Shown: positions 12,054-24,500, counted from the stretch's first letter. The stretch: DNA of 64,000 nucleotides from Glandiceps talaboti (GCF_964340395.1 NC_135563.1:3702422-3766421); one strand, 5' to 3'. Made by a program: numbers and translations. Notes: generated from the sequence alone by a model not told the origin.

Positions 12054-14332
12054 ATGTATCTTTATTGTGGCCTAGCTACATGTATGTCATCAAATATTGA
12101 ATTGAGTTAAAGATGGTTTGGCTTCTTAGTTGAATCGTGATCAAATCTTACTGTCAATGTTAAAGGTCACAGCATGGTATTAGCAGTATCATGGAACTGA
12201 ATCTAAGAATAGCTAAAGGCAGTCTTTTAAAATGCATGATGTGGAGACCTGACTGTGTTTGACAACCACTAGTGAATAATTGAATGAACAGGTCATGGCT
12301 TGTAGTCCACCAAAATTCATGACTAGATTTCACAAAATGAATGACTATTCACAAAATATAACTACTAAGTGCTTTGATATGTGGAATAGTTCTCCATTTG
12401 CAGTGTATCTATTAAGTAACCAAGAATACCAGCTAATAATTATAGTGACAATAATAATACTTACCATTGGTAAACATTTTAAAGTGCTGTCCACAAACTA
12501 ATAAATGTTCTATTCATAAAAAGCTCTGTAAAATTATTACTCTTGGCACAGGCATATATCAGCACAACAGTCTTATATACATGTATCTTCCTCAAACAAC
12601 CCATAGCAGTCTTTGATTAAGTCCTTTACATAGCAACTTCTGTCCTACCAGGTACCCTTTATACTGGTACCCTTTAGACCTGGGTACCATGGTAATTGAA
12701 ATCTTTGCTAACCTCACAAGAATTTCAACTATCTTCAGTACAAGTTTATGATTCTGTGCTGTACTCAAACCTGAACATTTTTTGTCAAGACAGATTTTAT
12801 TTCTGTCACAGCAAAAACTTGAATATATGGAGTTTTTTATCACAAAGTTTTTTTTACAAACTTTGTGTAATCACATGCACTAGTTTTGACTTCTGTACAA
12901 AATTTAGTTATCAGCAACTAGTTGTAGACTGAAAATTCACAGGGTTTTTTTTGAGGGGAAAATATGGAGGTTGACAGTAGAAAATGAATGACCAACACGT
13001 ATTTAAGTTGACTGTTACTTTAAAATTCAATCACATTTAACCAAGTAAAAGTATCTGAACATTCACAGGCCAATGGTTAATTCACTTGGCATTCTTTCCT
13101 GAATACATGCGTCTTCAGTTCATTAGCTCAATTTTACTAATCAACTTTTCAAATATCAAGTTATAGAGAATAACCAACAGAGACATCAAAGTAGCTAAAC
13201 AGTCACATAAAATTACCATGTGTATTAGATTTTCATGCCTACTACCCTTTTTGCAGAAAACGAGTTTCCTGCTATCTTCTGGCCGAGAGACTTGGCTATC
13301 TTGGCTTGAATATGTCATATGCTATCAATCCAAGATGTGAAGTCAGGTAGCCAAGTCTTTATGCTAGCTATCTTCATGCTCAATTATAGTGATGGAATTT
13401 CTTCATTGAAAATGTACATTTAGCAAGGATATTTACAGCTGGTTTTGTTTAACATGTGTATCAATACATCTAAGTAAGCTGTATACATGGTGTACTGCAA
13501 GCTGTTAGCATTCCAAGAAGATTACAGAGTTAGAATCCATCAACCATTTAAATGATGAAAATCGAACAAATCGATCGTCGGCACATTGTCAAGAAAGGCT
13601 AGAGGGATGCCAAAGATCCATTAAGTGGCACTTACCAGTGACAACACATTAATCCCTTTATCTGAACAAGAGTTGAAATAGAGTCCATTAAAAGACTGTG
13701 TTGTCATGGAGATAGATTTTCAATGAATAATGCAAAATAAAATGGTGTATTTTTGTGCATGGTATCTATTTTTGTTTAATCTACACTTTGTGTAATTGAA
13801 AAATAAATACTCAGTGAAAATACTTCTTATCTAGTATCTATACTTAATAAATCAATATTGTGAAAATGAAAAAAAAGATCAACTAAAGTACTCCTTTCAG
13901 AAAAAGATATGAAAACTTTAAAGGAAGTACTTAGCAACTAGAAATTGATGCATAAATTATATGATAACTGCTATTGAGCCATAGGACTCTTTGTTGTAGT
14001 GTACAATGATGTATTGCCATTTTTCACTGCACTAACAGAAAAATATGCCATGGCTGATTAGAATGAATAACTGTAAATGTGTTGTACATTTGTATTCCTG
14101 TGTTGTCTTGTGTTTAAACATGAAAAGAGGTGACATTTTATGTCTTTGTAGCAAATAGCAGATATGATATTCTGAATAGGTGGAAGATACAACTCATTAA
14201 ACACCCATCCATAAATGTCATTGTAGGTATACCAAGAATTGATCACTGTCTTCCACCAATTGGTTATTGTTTATGAATTCACCAGTTTGTAACCATTATA
14301 TCTTATCAGCTAGATTTTCCTTTATCTTTCAG
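12054..14332. other. Non-coding DNA upstream of the first seen NMNAT exon
   Basis: This stretch is probably intron of NMNAT, since the exon at 14333 starts inside a codon. No upstream exon was recognised. GGTACCC-type words repeat near 12650-12690. Nothing else stands out. Confidence 0.45.
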
Positions 14333-14454
14333 ATGATGGATACTTTTCTCAAATTAACAGTCCAGAGTACGAAAGGCCTGTACAGTTGTTGTTGTTATGT
14401 GGTGCTGATATGTTAGAATCGTTTGCTGTCCCTGGACTCTGGAAAGAAGAGGAT
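14333..14454 (+). CDS. NMNAT: NMNAT exon with the CGADMLESF core
   Basis: This 122-bp internal exon follows a good pyrimidine-rich acceptor (tttatctttcag) and ends at the donor gtaagt. It opens with two bases that complete a split codon, then encodes 40 residues from [15 protein letters not shown] to VPGLWKEED. The stretch [16 protein letters not shown] is the strongly conserved NMNAT strand and loop around the dinucleotide site. The exon ends in phase 0. The residues before PVQLL are variable in the family, so the first part is assigned only by frame and acceptor. Confidence 0.92.
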
Positions 14455-16362
14455 GTAAGTATTAGCTAAGATTATTTTAGACCATCTCCCTGTAGTGTAG
14501 TAGTTAAAATCATGGGTTCAAATCCCACTGGAGATCGGATTTTTCTGTAACCAAGCCAAACCCAGGGTGAGTGTTCTAAAGACTTGATGGGTAGGCTGTA
14601 TCACTCAGCCATGCCTCATTCACAGGACGTGAAAAAATCTGGGGGAACTCCTGGAGTAATGACTTGAACAGTTAGGGACGATTAATCCCATGGAGCCACA
14701 GGTGGTATGTTTGCCAGGCCTGCATGACTCCATGATAGCCTTTGGACTGACTGGGAAAGCCTTGACAATGTTGGATGTGACATTGAAAATTGATCACCAT
14801 GTGGGTTGAAATTGTGAGAAAAGCCAAGGCAGTGTCATAAAGCTGATTGTATGATAGAGTGACTTTATTTGGGCATAGTGTGACTTTATTTGGGCATAGA
14901 GTGACTTTATTTGGGCATAATGTGCTGGGACATGATACATGGGTAGAACCTATTGTTTCTTCATAGTAATCATGATATGCTGTGATTGTAGGTATATGAT
15001 AATGTATTGTGCATATTATCTCTTCAGATCATCAAAAGCTGAGTCAGGTGAAAATACTATGAAAACTTGATTAACTTTTCCAGTATGATGTTAACGTTGA
15101 TGCATGTCTTTGATTACAAATTCCTATTGTTATCATAGTTGATGACCTGATACAGGTATATCATCAACTTGTAAGTTATATATTGAATTCTGTCACAATC
15201 ATTCATACATCATGCCTTAGTGCCAGGTTTGAGTTCTACCACAGACTCAGTATTCTTCTGAAATTAGAATACACATTAGACTGTAAGATACGTCGTGTTG
15301 TTCAGCCCTATCAGCCTTCTTAACCACTGGCTGATAACATGGCACAAATGTCGTATCTTACAGACTAAATACACATGTACTACAAGTGATATGCAGCAAA
15401 ACAGTATAACCTTGGTTTATGTCACTTCAAGAGTTCTAACATTACATTGCGTGGTTTTATTTTATAGATTGATGAAATAGTTGGAAAATTTGGCATAGTA
15501 GTTATTAGCAGAGCTGGATCAGATGCACACAAGTTTATCTATGAATCAGATGTCTTAACACGACTGGAGGTAACTAACCTTTCACCTTTGCATGTATAGC
15601 AAGTGACCTAACATGTCAAAGGTCACAGGTCATCAACGATAAAGTATTTACAAGTATGTTGCCTCAAAATGTTAACTTAATGTTTATTAGTCACATGCAT
15701 ATATGCAAATGAGTATATGCAAATACCCTTTAAAATAAATAAGTCAAATGAAACCATCAACACACTATAATTTGATTAAAATTAGAAATTTAGTAAAAAA
15801 AGATGTGTTGTATGGCTAGCATCAAATTGTGATAAAAACTTGTAGAGATTTGTAAATAACAAGATACCGGTATGTCTGGGGTAAGTATAGAATAGTGGTC
15901 ATTTGTTGCCAATACATGTACATATCAGGTGTATGTTAGGGGGTCTACTTCAGTTCGTCTACCCAAACCTTGACTTCCTGGCTGAAATACTAGTGTAATA
16001 TCTTTTGTACAATTATCGGTTGTCCACTGTTGTAGCATCTTGCATACATACAAACCTATCCAGTCATCTACACTACAGCATATCTTCAAAATTCACGATA
16101 GCTCAGTGATGCAGGTAAATTTGGCAACCCATTACTGGTGGTCATGGCAATCAATTGTATGTGTATGTTTGTCTGTATCACGTGTACTCCTCAGCAGACC
16201 ACCAGTTATCTTATGTGGGTTTTATTAAGTGTGAATAACTTGATTATAGATTTCAATTGCTGTGAAAAGACAGTAAATGATGAAATAAAACAGTTGTAGT
16301 TGTTCAAAATTGTCAATAGAGTGTACGAAGAACAGATTAAAAGATGGTGTGATATCAGTTTC

Positions 16363-16398
<36 letters not shown>

Positions 16399-17921
16399 AC
16401 TAACTATCTATCTAGCTATCTATATATCTATCTATCTGTCTATCTATCTATCTATCTATCTATCTGTCTATCCACCCATCCATCCATCCATCCATCCATC
16501 CATCTGTCTATCTATCTATCTATCTCTGCCTGTCTGTCTGTCTGTCCGTCTGTATTTATATATTTATCTATTTCTGTGTCTGTATCAGTCTATTTTTATT
16601 ACATGTACATATATATATATTCATATATTCATTCATTTTCTCTAATATCTTTGTTTGAATAGAATCATATCGAGATTGTAACAGAATGGATCCCTAATGA
16701 AATCAGTTCAACAAGAATCAGGTAAGTCCAAAGTTACAAGTATTAATATTTGATGTAACATCTGATGAGTACATAGGATGTCAGTAGTCTTCAAGTTATA
16801 TAGCAATGAGTTATAGATCTACAAATGACTGTACAAATGGAAACGATATATTGCATTATGAAAAAAATGAAAACTGGGCGGTCTTATCAAAACTCTAAAG
16901 GTTTCCAAAACTCTGACTAGCTTTCAAGTGTCATCAGGCCAGAACATGGATGAAGACCATTAGATAAACAAAATTCATCTTGAGTGTGAAAAAGCTCAAC
17001 TCTCTAGAGAAAGGTGTGTGAAATGATGAAAGTGAAAGTAACAGTTACTGATAGACTGCTAAAGTTCCAATGTTGTCTTATTTTCCTGTGTTTGTTTTTC
17101 AATAGGGTTTCTTGGATTTGCAATTTTACCATACGTTATAGTATATAGCGTATATAGTTCACTTACACCATAGTGCCATACACATCATATCTAGAAAAAA
17201 TATGACACTTTTACTCCATTCTGTTTGAGCTATATGAAAATATTACTTCAGTCAAATCACCACTTTCATTGGAAGTTGTTTCGGTTCACGAAAGGTGTAA
17301 AACTGTGGCAGTGAAAAAGTGGGAAATATTTGTTTTAATAAGTAATTTCTTCTGCACACAAAAAGTCACCCTATTACACTCATGATTTGAATAAGTAGGA
17401 AATTGATGATGGCTAGACTGTACTGTTTGTGTCATAGAGAATCTGTACCATAGTCTATGTGTATGTATGTAGATGAAAAGGGACTTTTGTAGTAAAATGT
17501 GGAAACTTTGTCAAAATGTGTTTAAATGTAAGGGACGTGAGTCAATAATACTAAATTATGACAGAAAACTTCAAAAGCACCAAAAAAGGAAATAAGTGTA
17601 GTGGAGGATTTGTCACTTTCAAAGGATTTCAGAAAACAAGGATTTGTCCTGGTAAATTTCCATTCACTACTGTCTGTTCAGCTTGGCATACCTCTCTTTC
17701 TTTACTTTCTTTTGTAAATCTGGGAAGTTTATTTTTGTAGCCAGAAAAAACTCAAAAGTCAGTAGGATTATTTTGTTACATAACTGACTCATTAAGTTTC
17801 CTATCTGTGTTTCAGGAGAGCTCTGAAAAGAGGAAACAGTGTCAAATACTTGATTCCGGATCCTGTCATTAATTACATCCGATCTCATAAAATATATCTA
17901 CAAGAAGAAGAAAAACAATGA
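14333..17921 (+). CDS. NMNAT: NMNAT C-terminal part, four exons (14333-14454, 15468-15569, 16663-16721, 17816-17921)
   Basis: Nicotinamide/nicotinate mononucleotide adenylyltransferase joins NMN or NaMN with ATP to make NAD or deamido-NAD. The four exons join in frame into the last 128 residues, ending at TGA 17919-17921. Family landmarks read in order: [19 protein letters not shown], then [17 protein letters not shown], then the nucleotidyltransferase C-terminal signature ISSTRIRRAL, which binds the ATP phosphates. The fit is to the NMNAT1/NMNAT3 type. There is no long C-terminal extension after [12 protein letters not shown]. The N-terminal half, with the GSFNP ATP-binding loop and about 150 residues, was not found in 1-14332 and probably lies upstream of the window. 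NMNAT1, 2 or 3 cannot be separated without that half, which would hold any targeting signal. Introns begin GT and end AG, and phases agree at all three junctions. Confidence 0.93.
14484..14830 (+). mobile_element. tRNA-like SINE in an NMNAT intron
   Basis: A tRNA-like head spans 14484-14535. ATCTCC and GGAGAT (14530-14535) pair as an acceptor-like stem. TAGTGTAGTAGTT (14493-14505) resembles a Pol III A box, and GGTTCAAATCC (14515-14525) is a good B box. The A-to-B spacing is far too short for a real tRNA gene, so the D/anticodon part is deleted or diverged. A non-tRNA body follows; its end near 14830 is uncertain. The SINE family was not identified. Confidence 0.55.
14858..14921 (+). repeat. 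21-bp tandem repeat, three units
   Basis: Three copies of GTGACTTTATTTGGGCATAG plus one base lie in the same NMNAT intron, just after the SINE body. Confidence 0.85.
15276..15368. mobile_element. 93-bp hairpin MITE with target duplication
   Basis: The ends TTAGACTGTAAGATACG and CGTATCTTACAGACTAA are inverted repeats with one mismatch. Direct repeats ATACACA flank them at 15269-15275 and 15369-15375, or 8 bp (ATACACAT) if the boundary is moved by one base. An 8-bp duplication would suit a hAT-type element, but the superfamily is not certain. The element lies 100 bp before an NMNAT exon. A second copy is at about 45604-45703. Confidence 0.75.
15468..15569 (+). CDS. NMNAT: NMNAT exon with the [17 protein letters not shown] segment
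   Basis: This 102-bp exon (34 codons, phase 0 at both ends) lies between the acceptor ttttatag and the donor gtaacta. It encodes [20 protein letters not shown] followed by [14 protein letters not shown]. The Gly-Ile-Val-Val-Ile strand followed by SRAG matches the conserved NMNAT segment written (C/S)(V/I)TRAG in vertebrates. A 93-bp MITE sits 100 bp upstream in the intron. Confidence 0.93.
16363..16560 (+). repeat. TATC/CATC/CTGT microsatellite in an NMNAT intron
   Basis: A long TATC run is interrupted by CTGT, then CATC, then TATC and CTGT again, ending about 100 bp before the exon at 16663. It adds a very long pyrimidine-rich tract ahead of that acceptor. Confidence 0.9.
16663..16721 (+). 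CDS. NMNAT: NMNAT exon with the ISSTRIR signature
   Basis: This small 59-bp exon runs from acceptor gaatag to donor gtaagt. It encodes [19 protein letters not shown] plus two bases of an Arg codon. [13 protein letters not shown] is the C-terminal signature of NMNAT enzymes; its Ser-Ser-Thr and Arg contact the ATP phosphates in the family. The exon lies only about 45 bp downstream of a 250-bp tetranucleotide microsatellite. Confidence 0.93.
17816..17921 (+). CDS. NMNAT: NMNAT last coding exon
   Basis: The exon follows the strong acceptor ctatctgtgtttcag. Its first G completes the Arg codon begun in the previous exon. It encodes [20 protein letters not shown], then [14 protein letters not shown] and TGA. 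RALKRG plus YLIPDPV(I)xYI is the typical end of NMNAT1/3 proteins. The polar tail is short, without the long extension of vertebrate NMNAT1. Confidence 0.93.
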
Positions 17922-20900
17922 CAATCAACGCTCATAGGAAAGAACCATTGCACTACAGGGAGAGAAGCTTCCAAAAATGGGGTGATGAAAGCTCTCCTGT
18001 CAGCAGTCTACATAGTGCATGCATCCATTTCACTTCCATCACTAGAGGGCAGTGTTGAATGTTGCCAGTTGCAACCTCAGCTGCCATGGACCAAACGGTC
18101 TAGCAGTATTCCATAAATATTTACAAATTAGAAATGTTGATTTTGATTTTAATGATACAGCAATGTTTTATGTTCAGTGCTAATTTTGAAAACAGGTGCC
18201 ATGACAATTTTTTGGATAAAGTTTCATTTTCATTCTCTAATCAATGCCCTTGATATTTACAATGATAATTTCTGTAGATGTAAGATTGATACAAATTCTT
18301 CACTCAAAATCGTGTTGTATTTTAAACACTGGACAGGACCATGTATCCTGAAGGAAGTGTGGTCAGTCAGTCCATATTTTTTATTTATACCAAACACACA
18401 CATAGTATAACCCAGTTGTACTTTGTTAGTGATATTAAGACAGTAAAACAAGTTTTCATAGGTACACAATTAAGAAAAATAACACCAAATGTCACTGTGT
18501 CTTTCAATTTGCTCGATAATGTACATTTCATATGACATTCAAGTGTATGTGTATTTAGCAGCACACACAACCACTGTTGTTATGATACATGCATAGTGAT
18601 CAACACTTCACAACTTTGAAAATGAAATATTGAATTAATGTGAAACTTGTAGGACATTGTGACCAGAAGTAGGCTAATTGCATTCAGGGAATGTCAAATT
18701 AGCTTTGAACTTGACTCAATGATCACTGAGCATGTCCATACCTACAGTAGAGATGGTATATACCATGTGATGTACATGGCTATAATACTATGTATATACA
18801 CATGCATTGATTTGTTTTTTTGTGTTAGTTTCCATAGTATATCAGTCAATGATAGATTGTATGAAAGCCATAGATTCATTACATGGAGTAGCTAGTACCA
18901 ACATAGAATTTCACAAAATCAATCATACAACTAAGATTTCGAAAAGTCATGTTCAATATATTGACAAATATTGTACAAGAAAAATACACTTTATATGACA
19001 CTTCTAAATGACTTAATTTTAATAAAGAAACAACAAGACCCCCCTCCTTCCCCCCCCCCCCCGATGGAGTCTTGCCACCCCTACAACTCAAAAAAAGTGC
19101 ATTCTATTTGAAAGCAAACAATAGGTATAAACCATAACAAGGTAACAATAGGGCAGGTTGACCAGTTCAGAACTATATGATCATCAAAATAACAACAACA
19201 AAAATATTTTGTCAAATTCACCATTACATTCATCAGTGTGTTTGGTTTTGTTACATTACACTAAAAACTTGAGCAACTCCAAGAAGTATGTGCTTCCAAA
19301 AATGAGTTTGAATTTTGCATCCATGGTGCACCTAACAGCAGTGTTATATATCTGATCAATGTCTCAGGAATACTTTAATTTGCATCTATGAAATTTGATG
19401 GAGAAATAACAAAATAGAATGAAAATACTATATCACTGACAACTAGTAGGAATGGTGTCAAATTGATACATGTATTAGTTTGATATATTGGCCAGTTTTC
19501 GTTTTATGCAGTGTGATCGATGCCAATCATGCATAGTTTTGTGATTAGCTTTTGACTTAATTTACAGCGGAAGAGATGATTTGGAGAGTTCATGTACCAC
19601 TATATGTAGTAGAGGCTAAGATGACAATTATAACTATGTTATCATTCATACAGTTAAAGGGACACAGTCAGTAAGTGAGGACCCATGTTTTTTAGCTAAC
19701 CTCAACGTACAAAACACACATATTTTATAGACTAAAGCTTGTGTAGAGTTAAATCAGCATCAATACAGTCTTATAGTGGTGATTGAATTAAATTACATTG
19801 TTTTTCCAATTTTTTTTTAGTAACCAAAAAATTATGTCACAGTATCATTTTGAAATCATATCTGACTACTTTGTGAGAACTCTACCAGTTACTAGACAGG
19901 ACACAACATGTTTTAATAGGTGTACTAATTTAATGACATTTCACTGTGAAACCAAAATAAGATCTAAGAACCATAAAGTGATAGACTGTGTCCCTAGAAT
20001 GGTAGAAACATAAATGTGGTTTTAAAAGAATTGTTGCTTTCTCATCAGATATACTGATGGGTATTGACATAAAAAATCAAATTAATAGTAAATGACTTAA
20101 TCTAAAGATGATTTGAGATTCATCAAAGCTGCAGTGAAATAGTATGTACTAATGTGGAAAACTTGTTATAGTTTAAATTCTTGATATAAACTCTTATGGT
20201 CATGGTAACACACGCCATCTTAAGATATTGATGTAACTAAAGCTGGCTGGTTCTTTCCTATGAGAATAATGTAATGTCATGTAAGCAATGAATCTGACCA
20301 TGACCTTTGACCTTGCCAGCCCTTGACTTTGATAAGTATTTGATAGAAACCTAGTAGAATAGCAACTAGTCATAATGTGTTAGGATGTATTAAGTTTATT
20401 AACATTGTTAACAATCTCCCAGATTTTATGTTCTATGTAAGATACCTTTATTGACCCTTATACCCTAGCATTTACTGTATAAAGAGGTTATTCTAATACA
20501 TATATATATATATACAAGTCCTTGATAGGTTTAGCCATACATTTGCATTGTTTGATTGTGAATCTATAATAGGGCATTTTGTGAAGGGGGCCATGGGACT
20601 TGACCGTGTATCTGTGCTCCATTGTTTCCCAGTTATTATCTAGTTCAGTGAGTTGATGGTTTTCACTATGTAAATATTAATAATTGTTAGAAGTAAATGT
20701 TGGCTGCACAGCTGTTGAATCTCATATTTCTGTTGTGACGTCCACTTTAATAGCACTCACAGCAATGGCAATTATTTTTAACACATTTGAACTAAGTTTT
20801 AGTAATGCTATAGACATCTTAAACTGTCCGTCTGTCTATCTGTATGTCTGTCTGTCTGTATCTATTTGTGTCTGTGTGAGGATTTTCCTAGAATAGGTTT

Positions 20901-22360
20901 CTGAAAATTGTTTAAGAATGATAATCTAAACAAATGCAAATATCATTTTTTTTGGCCAAAAATTCTAAGTCAGTAGCTTTTAGTTGATCAATTTGATAAT
21001 TTGATTTGGATAATTTGAAGGATATTTATATGGTTGAAATTATGTGAAATGTTTATCTGTGTATATTTTGATTAAAAAATTATCAAACACAAGATATGCA
21101 AAGAGGGCATAAACAGTAACCATGGTAATGGACGTAGTTATGACAAATTGAATTAATACAACAGGGAATTATTTCAGTAGAATCTGTTGTGCCTCAGTGT
21201 CATCAGCACTATTTTTTTTTTTATCAAAATCAGTCACTGAGATGTATTCCTTATTACATACAATTCATTGCAAAAGAGGCTTAGATGTTCATTTTCTTAT
21301 AAGAATTACTGGAAGAAATAACACTACCTTACCAATGCCAGTATGTGAAAAAGTCCAGTATATGTTACAGCAGGTGTACACTTTGTAACTGCCTAACCCT
21401 TTATAAAAACACTAACATTTACGAAGAAATATATATTTGGTGGCCATCTTGGAAAATGGCATCCATTTTGGAAAATGGCCCCCATGACCAATTCTTTTTA
21501 CTTGTATGCTCCACTGATGTCTCAAACAAAAATGGAGTCCCACAGGTCATAGATAAACAAAGAAAGTCACTATCTGGAAAGAAGACAAAAACTATGACCT
21601 TGGTGGCTGTTTTTTTCAATACACTCTTGTATGCTACTTAATCAAATTTTGAAATCAATATAAATGCTTCTATCTACTGTCATGGAAAGATGTATATAGT
21701 CAAAATTATTCACAAGACCTGTAGTAGAAATGTTAATGTAAAATTTCCTCAACACGTTTATCGTTCTCCCTGTAGTAGAGTTAAATTTTACTTTAACATC
21801 AAATCTTTGACTTTTGTCATATTGTGACCTCAAAAGTTCATTTAATATCCATTCTACCTGATTGATGCAAGTTTTCTTGGTGACAAAATAATGATTTGTC
21901 AGAAGGCACTTAGGTGGCCTTAATATTTTTGTCACTTTTATGATTAAGCTGGGATGAAGCAGAGACCACCTAAGATACAGAAAATTTTGTGTCATCACTG
22001 TGGTGTCTCAGATAGTGCAAATATTTGCTGAGTATTTAAATTCTGAAATCTATGGACAGTTGAAGTTATACCTTAACTGCCAACATTATGGCCAAAGTGA
22101 TGAAATAATGTACAACAAAACTAGGTCTTATCCCCTTTATTTGTTTACATCTGATTTTGACATGCAATATACTGATATCCAGTTTTGTCACAACATTTTG
22201 CAATTGTTTGTAAAACAGATTTTTGCACACAAAAAAGTAATTTATTCAAACCATGTATGCAAACTGTGGATATACCTCAAATATGTAAGTTGATTAATAT
22301 ATCAGTTAAAATTACAAATATCACTACTTTAATTTGTTTATGTTTAAATCTAGATCCATT
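17922..22360 (+). other. NMNAT: NMNAT 3' UTR and downstream DNA
   Basis: No exon is recognisable here. The first consensus AATAAA after the stop is at 19021-19026, which would give a 3' UTR of about 1.1 kb. A second AATAAA lies at 22970-22975. A 12-C run at 19051-19062 follows a purine-pyrimidine stretch just after the first signal. An AT dinucleotide run sits near 20500 and a CTGT-rich patch at 20821-20875. The open frames in this stretch are short and unlike known proteins. Which poly(A) site is used cannot be told from sequence. Confidence 0.4.
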
Positions 22361-22668
22361 TTAAAGTGACCATATGGATGAGAATTGGGGTATTTATTGT
22401 GGAATTTTTAATTTATAAAACAACTTTACGTTTTTCTACTTGAAAAAATAATGTGAAATAACATAAACCAAGTCCATGTTTGTAACTCAATAAATTGCAA
22501 AAAAATGCAAAAGGGTAAAATGAATTTTACAAATTATTTTAATGTTTTGCAACAAGGACTTAGTATATGTTATTTCACTTTTTTTCAAATAAAAAAACAT
22601 AGTAAAGTTGTTTTATAAATTAAAATTCCAAAATAAATACCCAATTCTAATCCATATGACCGCTTTCC
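22361..22668. mobile_element. Foldback MITE, copy 1
   Basis: The left end TTAAAGTGACCATATGGATG and the right end, which reads CCATATGACCGCTTT, are inverted. The inverted arms extend over about 70 bp, including GGTATTTATT and TTTATAAAACAACTTTA on the left and their complements on the right. The centre also pairs loosely. A related complete copy lies at 51916-52271 and a half copy at about 51060-51186. Confidence 0.75.
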
Positions 22669-23098
22669 AAACATAAATTTTGAATCCTGCACAGTATTGT
22701 GTGACATATTACACCAATCAAGTCAAAGAATTTTGCCTACTAAAACCATTTTAATAAGTGATCCAAGGGTAGTGTATGATAGACATGAAAAGTGCTTTGT
22801 ACAGGGTGATAAGAATGATAAGGATTCAAATAGTGACCATGTGTGTGTGTGTGTCATCCCAACCATATTTATGTCAACATACTTGGTATAAGTGGTGTAT
22901 TGTATTTTAAGACGTCTGTTTCAGCACCTTAGTCTAGCCATATGTACAGCATGTATAACCTATTGACTGAATAAAACAAGCTTTGTGATTTTTGTTAAAA
23001 TATTGTATTCTTTGTTGGAATTGAGAGGGTGTGTGTGTTTAGCGTGCACCAGTTTGGGTTTGGATTAAAATTTGGGTGAAAAAAAACAGTTGTCTGGC
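22669..23098. other. Single-copy DNA before the 22-bp satellite
   Basis: No gene was recognised. A consensus AATAAA (22970-22975) followed by a T-rich and GT-containing stretch could serve as a distal NMNAT poly(A) site. Confidence 0.4.
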
Positions 23099-23990
23099 AG
23101 TCCAGAACTAGAACAAAGTAGTCCAGAACTATAGACAAAGTAGTCCAGAACTATAGACAGAGTAGTCCAAAACTATAGACAAAGTAGTCCAGAACTATAG
23201 ACAAAGTAGTCCAAAACTACAAAGTAGTCCAGAACTATAGACAAAGTAGTCAGAACTATAGACAAAGTAGTCAGAACTATAGACAAAGTAGTCCAAAACT
23301 ATAGACAAAGTAGTCCAGAACTATAGACAAAGTAGTCCAAAACTATAGACAAAGTAGTCCAGAACTATAGACAAAGTAGTCCAGAACTATAGACAAAGTA
23401 GTCCAAAACTATAGACAAAGTAGTCCAGAACTATAGACAAAGTAGTCCAGAACTATAGACAAAGTAGTCCAGAACTATAGACAAAGTAGTCCAAAACTAT
23501 AGACAAAGTAGTCCAGAACTATAGACGAAGTAGTCCAGAACTATAGACAAAGTAGTCCAAAACTATAGACAAAGTAGTCAGAACTATAGACAAAGTAGTC
23601 CAAAACTATAGACAAAGTAGTCCAGAACTATAGACAAAGTAGTCCAAAACTATAGACAAAGTAGTCCAGAACTATAGACAAAGTAGTCCAAAACTATAGA
23701 CAAAGTAGTCCAGAACTATAGACGAAGTAGTCCAAAACTATAGACAAAGTAGTCCAGAACTATAGACAAAGTAGTCCAGAACTATAGACAAAGTAATCAG
23801 AACTATAGACAAAGTAGTCCAGAACTATAGACAAAGTAGTCTAGAACTATAGACAAAGTAGTCCAGAACTATAGACAAAGTAGTCCAAAACTATAGACAA
23901 AGTAGTCCAGAACTATAGACAAAGTAGTCAGAACTATAGACAAAGTAGTCCAGAACTATAGACAAAGTAGTCCAGAACTATAGACAAACT
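23099..23990. repeat. 22-bp satellite, about 40 units
   Basis: The unit is ACAAAGTAGTCCAGAACTAT plus AG. The main variant is CAGAAC versus CAAAAC, and a few units lack one or two bases (AGTCAGAAC). Its core AGTAGTCCAGAAC followed by ATAGAC resembles the core of the 54-bp array at 1400-4052. Confidence 0.95.
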
Positions 23991-24289
23991 TTGGATTGAA
24001 TTCCTTGCCTTTAAGTCTCCACTGATAAGATAAAGCTGATGTCAGAACTTAGGATTGTATTCTTGGCCTTTAAGGCAACCATTTGATTTCAAATCCAAAA
24101 CTGTGGGACAGACCACAAAGCTAGCACATCTACTAATTAATGCATTGTAGGTGTGTGTAATTGGGGGTGATTTAGGTCAAAAATTTTAAGTGTACTGGTC
24201 CAAAATTTACTTGGGTTTTGAGATGAAAAATTACCTACAACAAGATAATCATATTTATCCTGATAGGGATAAACACTTTTTTAATTAAA

Positions 24290-24500
24290 ATGCTACCTAC
24301 CACATACCACACCTACCCCATTTCCTAAGTAAGCTAAATCCTACCCTCCATCCTACACCCCTACCCCTTGGAAAGTAACATCCCACATCTACCCCATTTC
24401 CTCGATGAGTTACACCTCACACCACTTATAGCCCTAGGAAAGTAACACCCCACACCTATTACACTTTCTGAGGTGTGTTACACCCCACACCTACCCAGGG
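24290..24500. repeat. C-rich diverged tandem repeat, about three units
   Basis: Three imperfect units of about 65-75 bp carry ACCCCATTTCCT, a GGAAAGTAACA motif and ACACCCCACACCTA. They are strongly diverged from one another, so this is an old array. Confidence 0.65.

Noticed and set aside
11769-12110. Overlapping open frames on both strands rich in YIHT, VCVC and THTH
   Set aside because: They are translations of the CATA/CGTA/CA microsatellite and exist in several frames at once.
14484-14535. A functional tRNA gene
   Set aside because: It is only about 52 bases long, with no room for D and anticodon arms between the boxes. A SINE head is the better reading.
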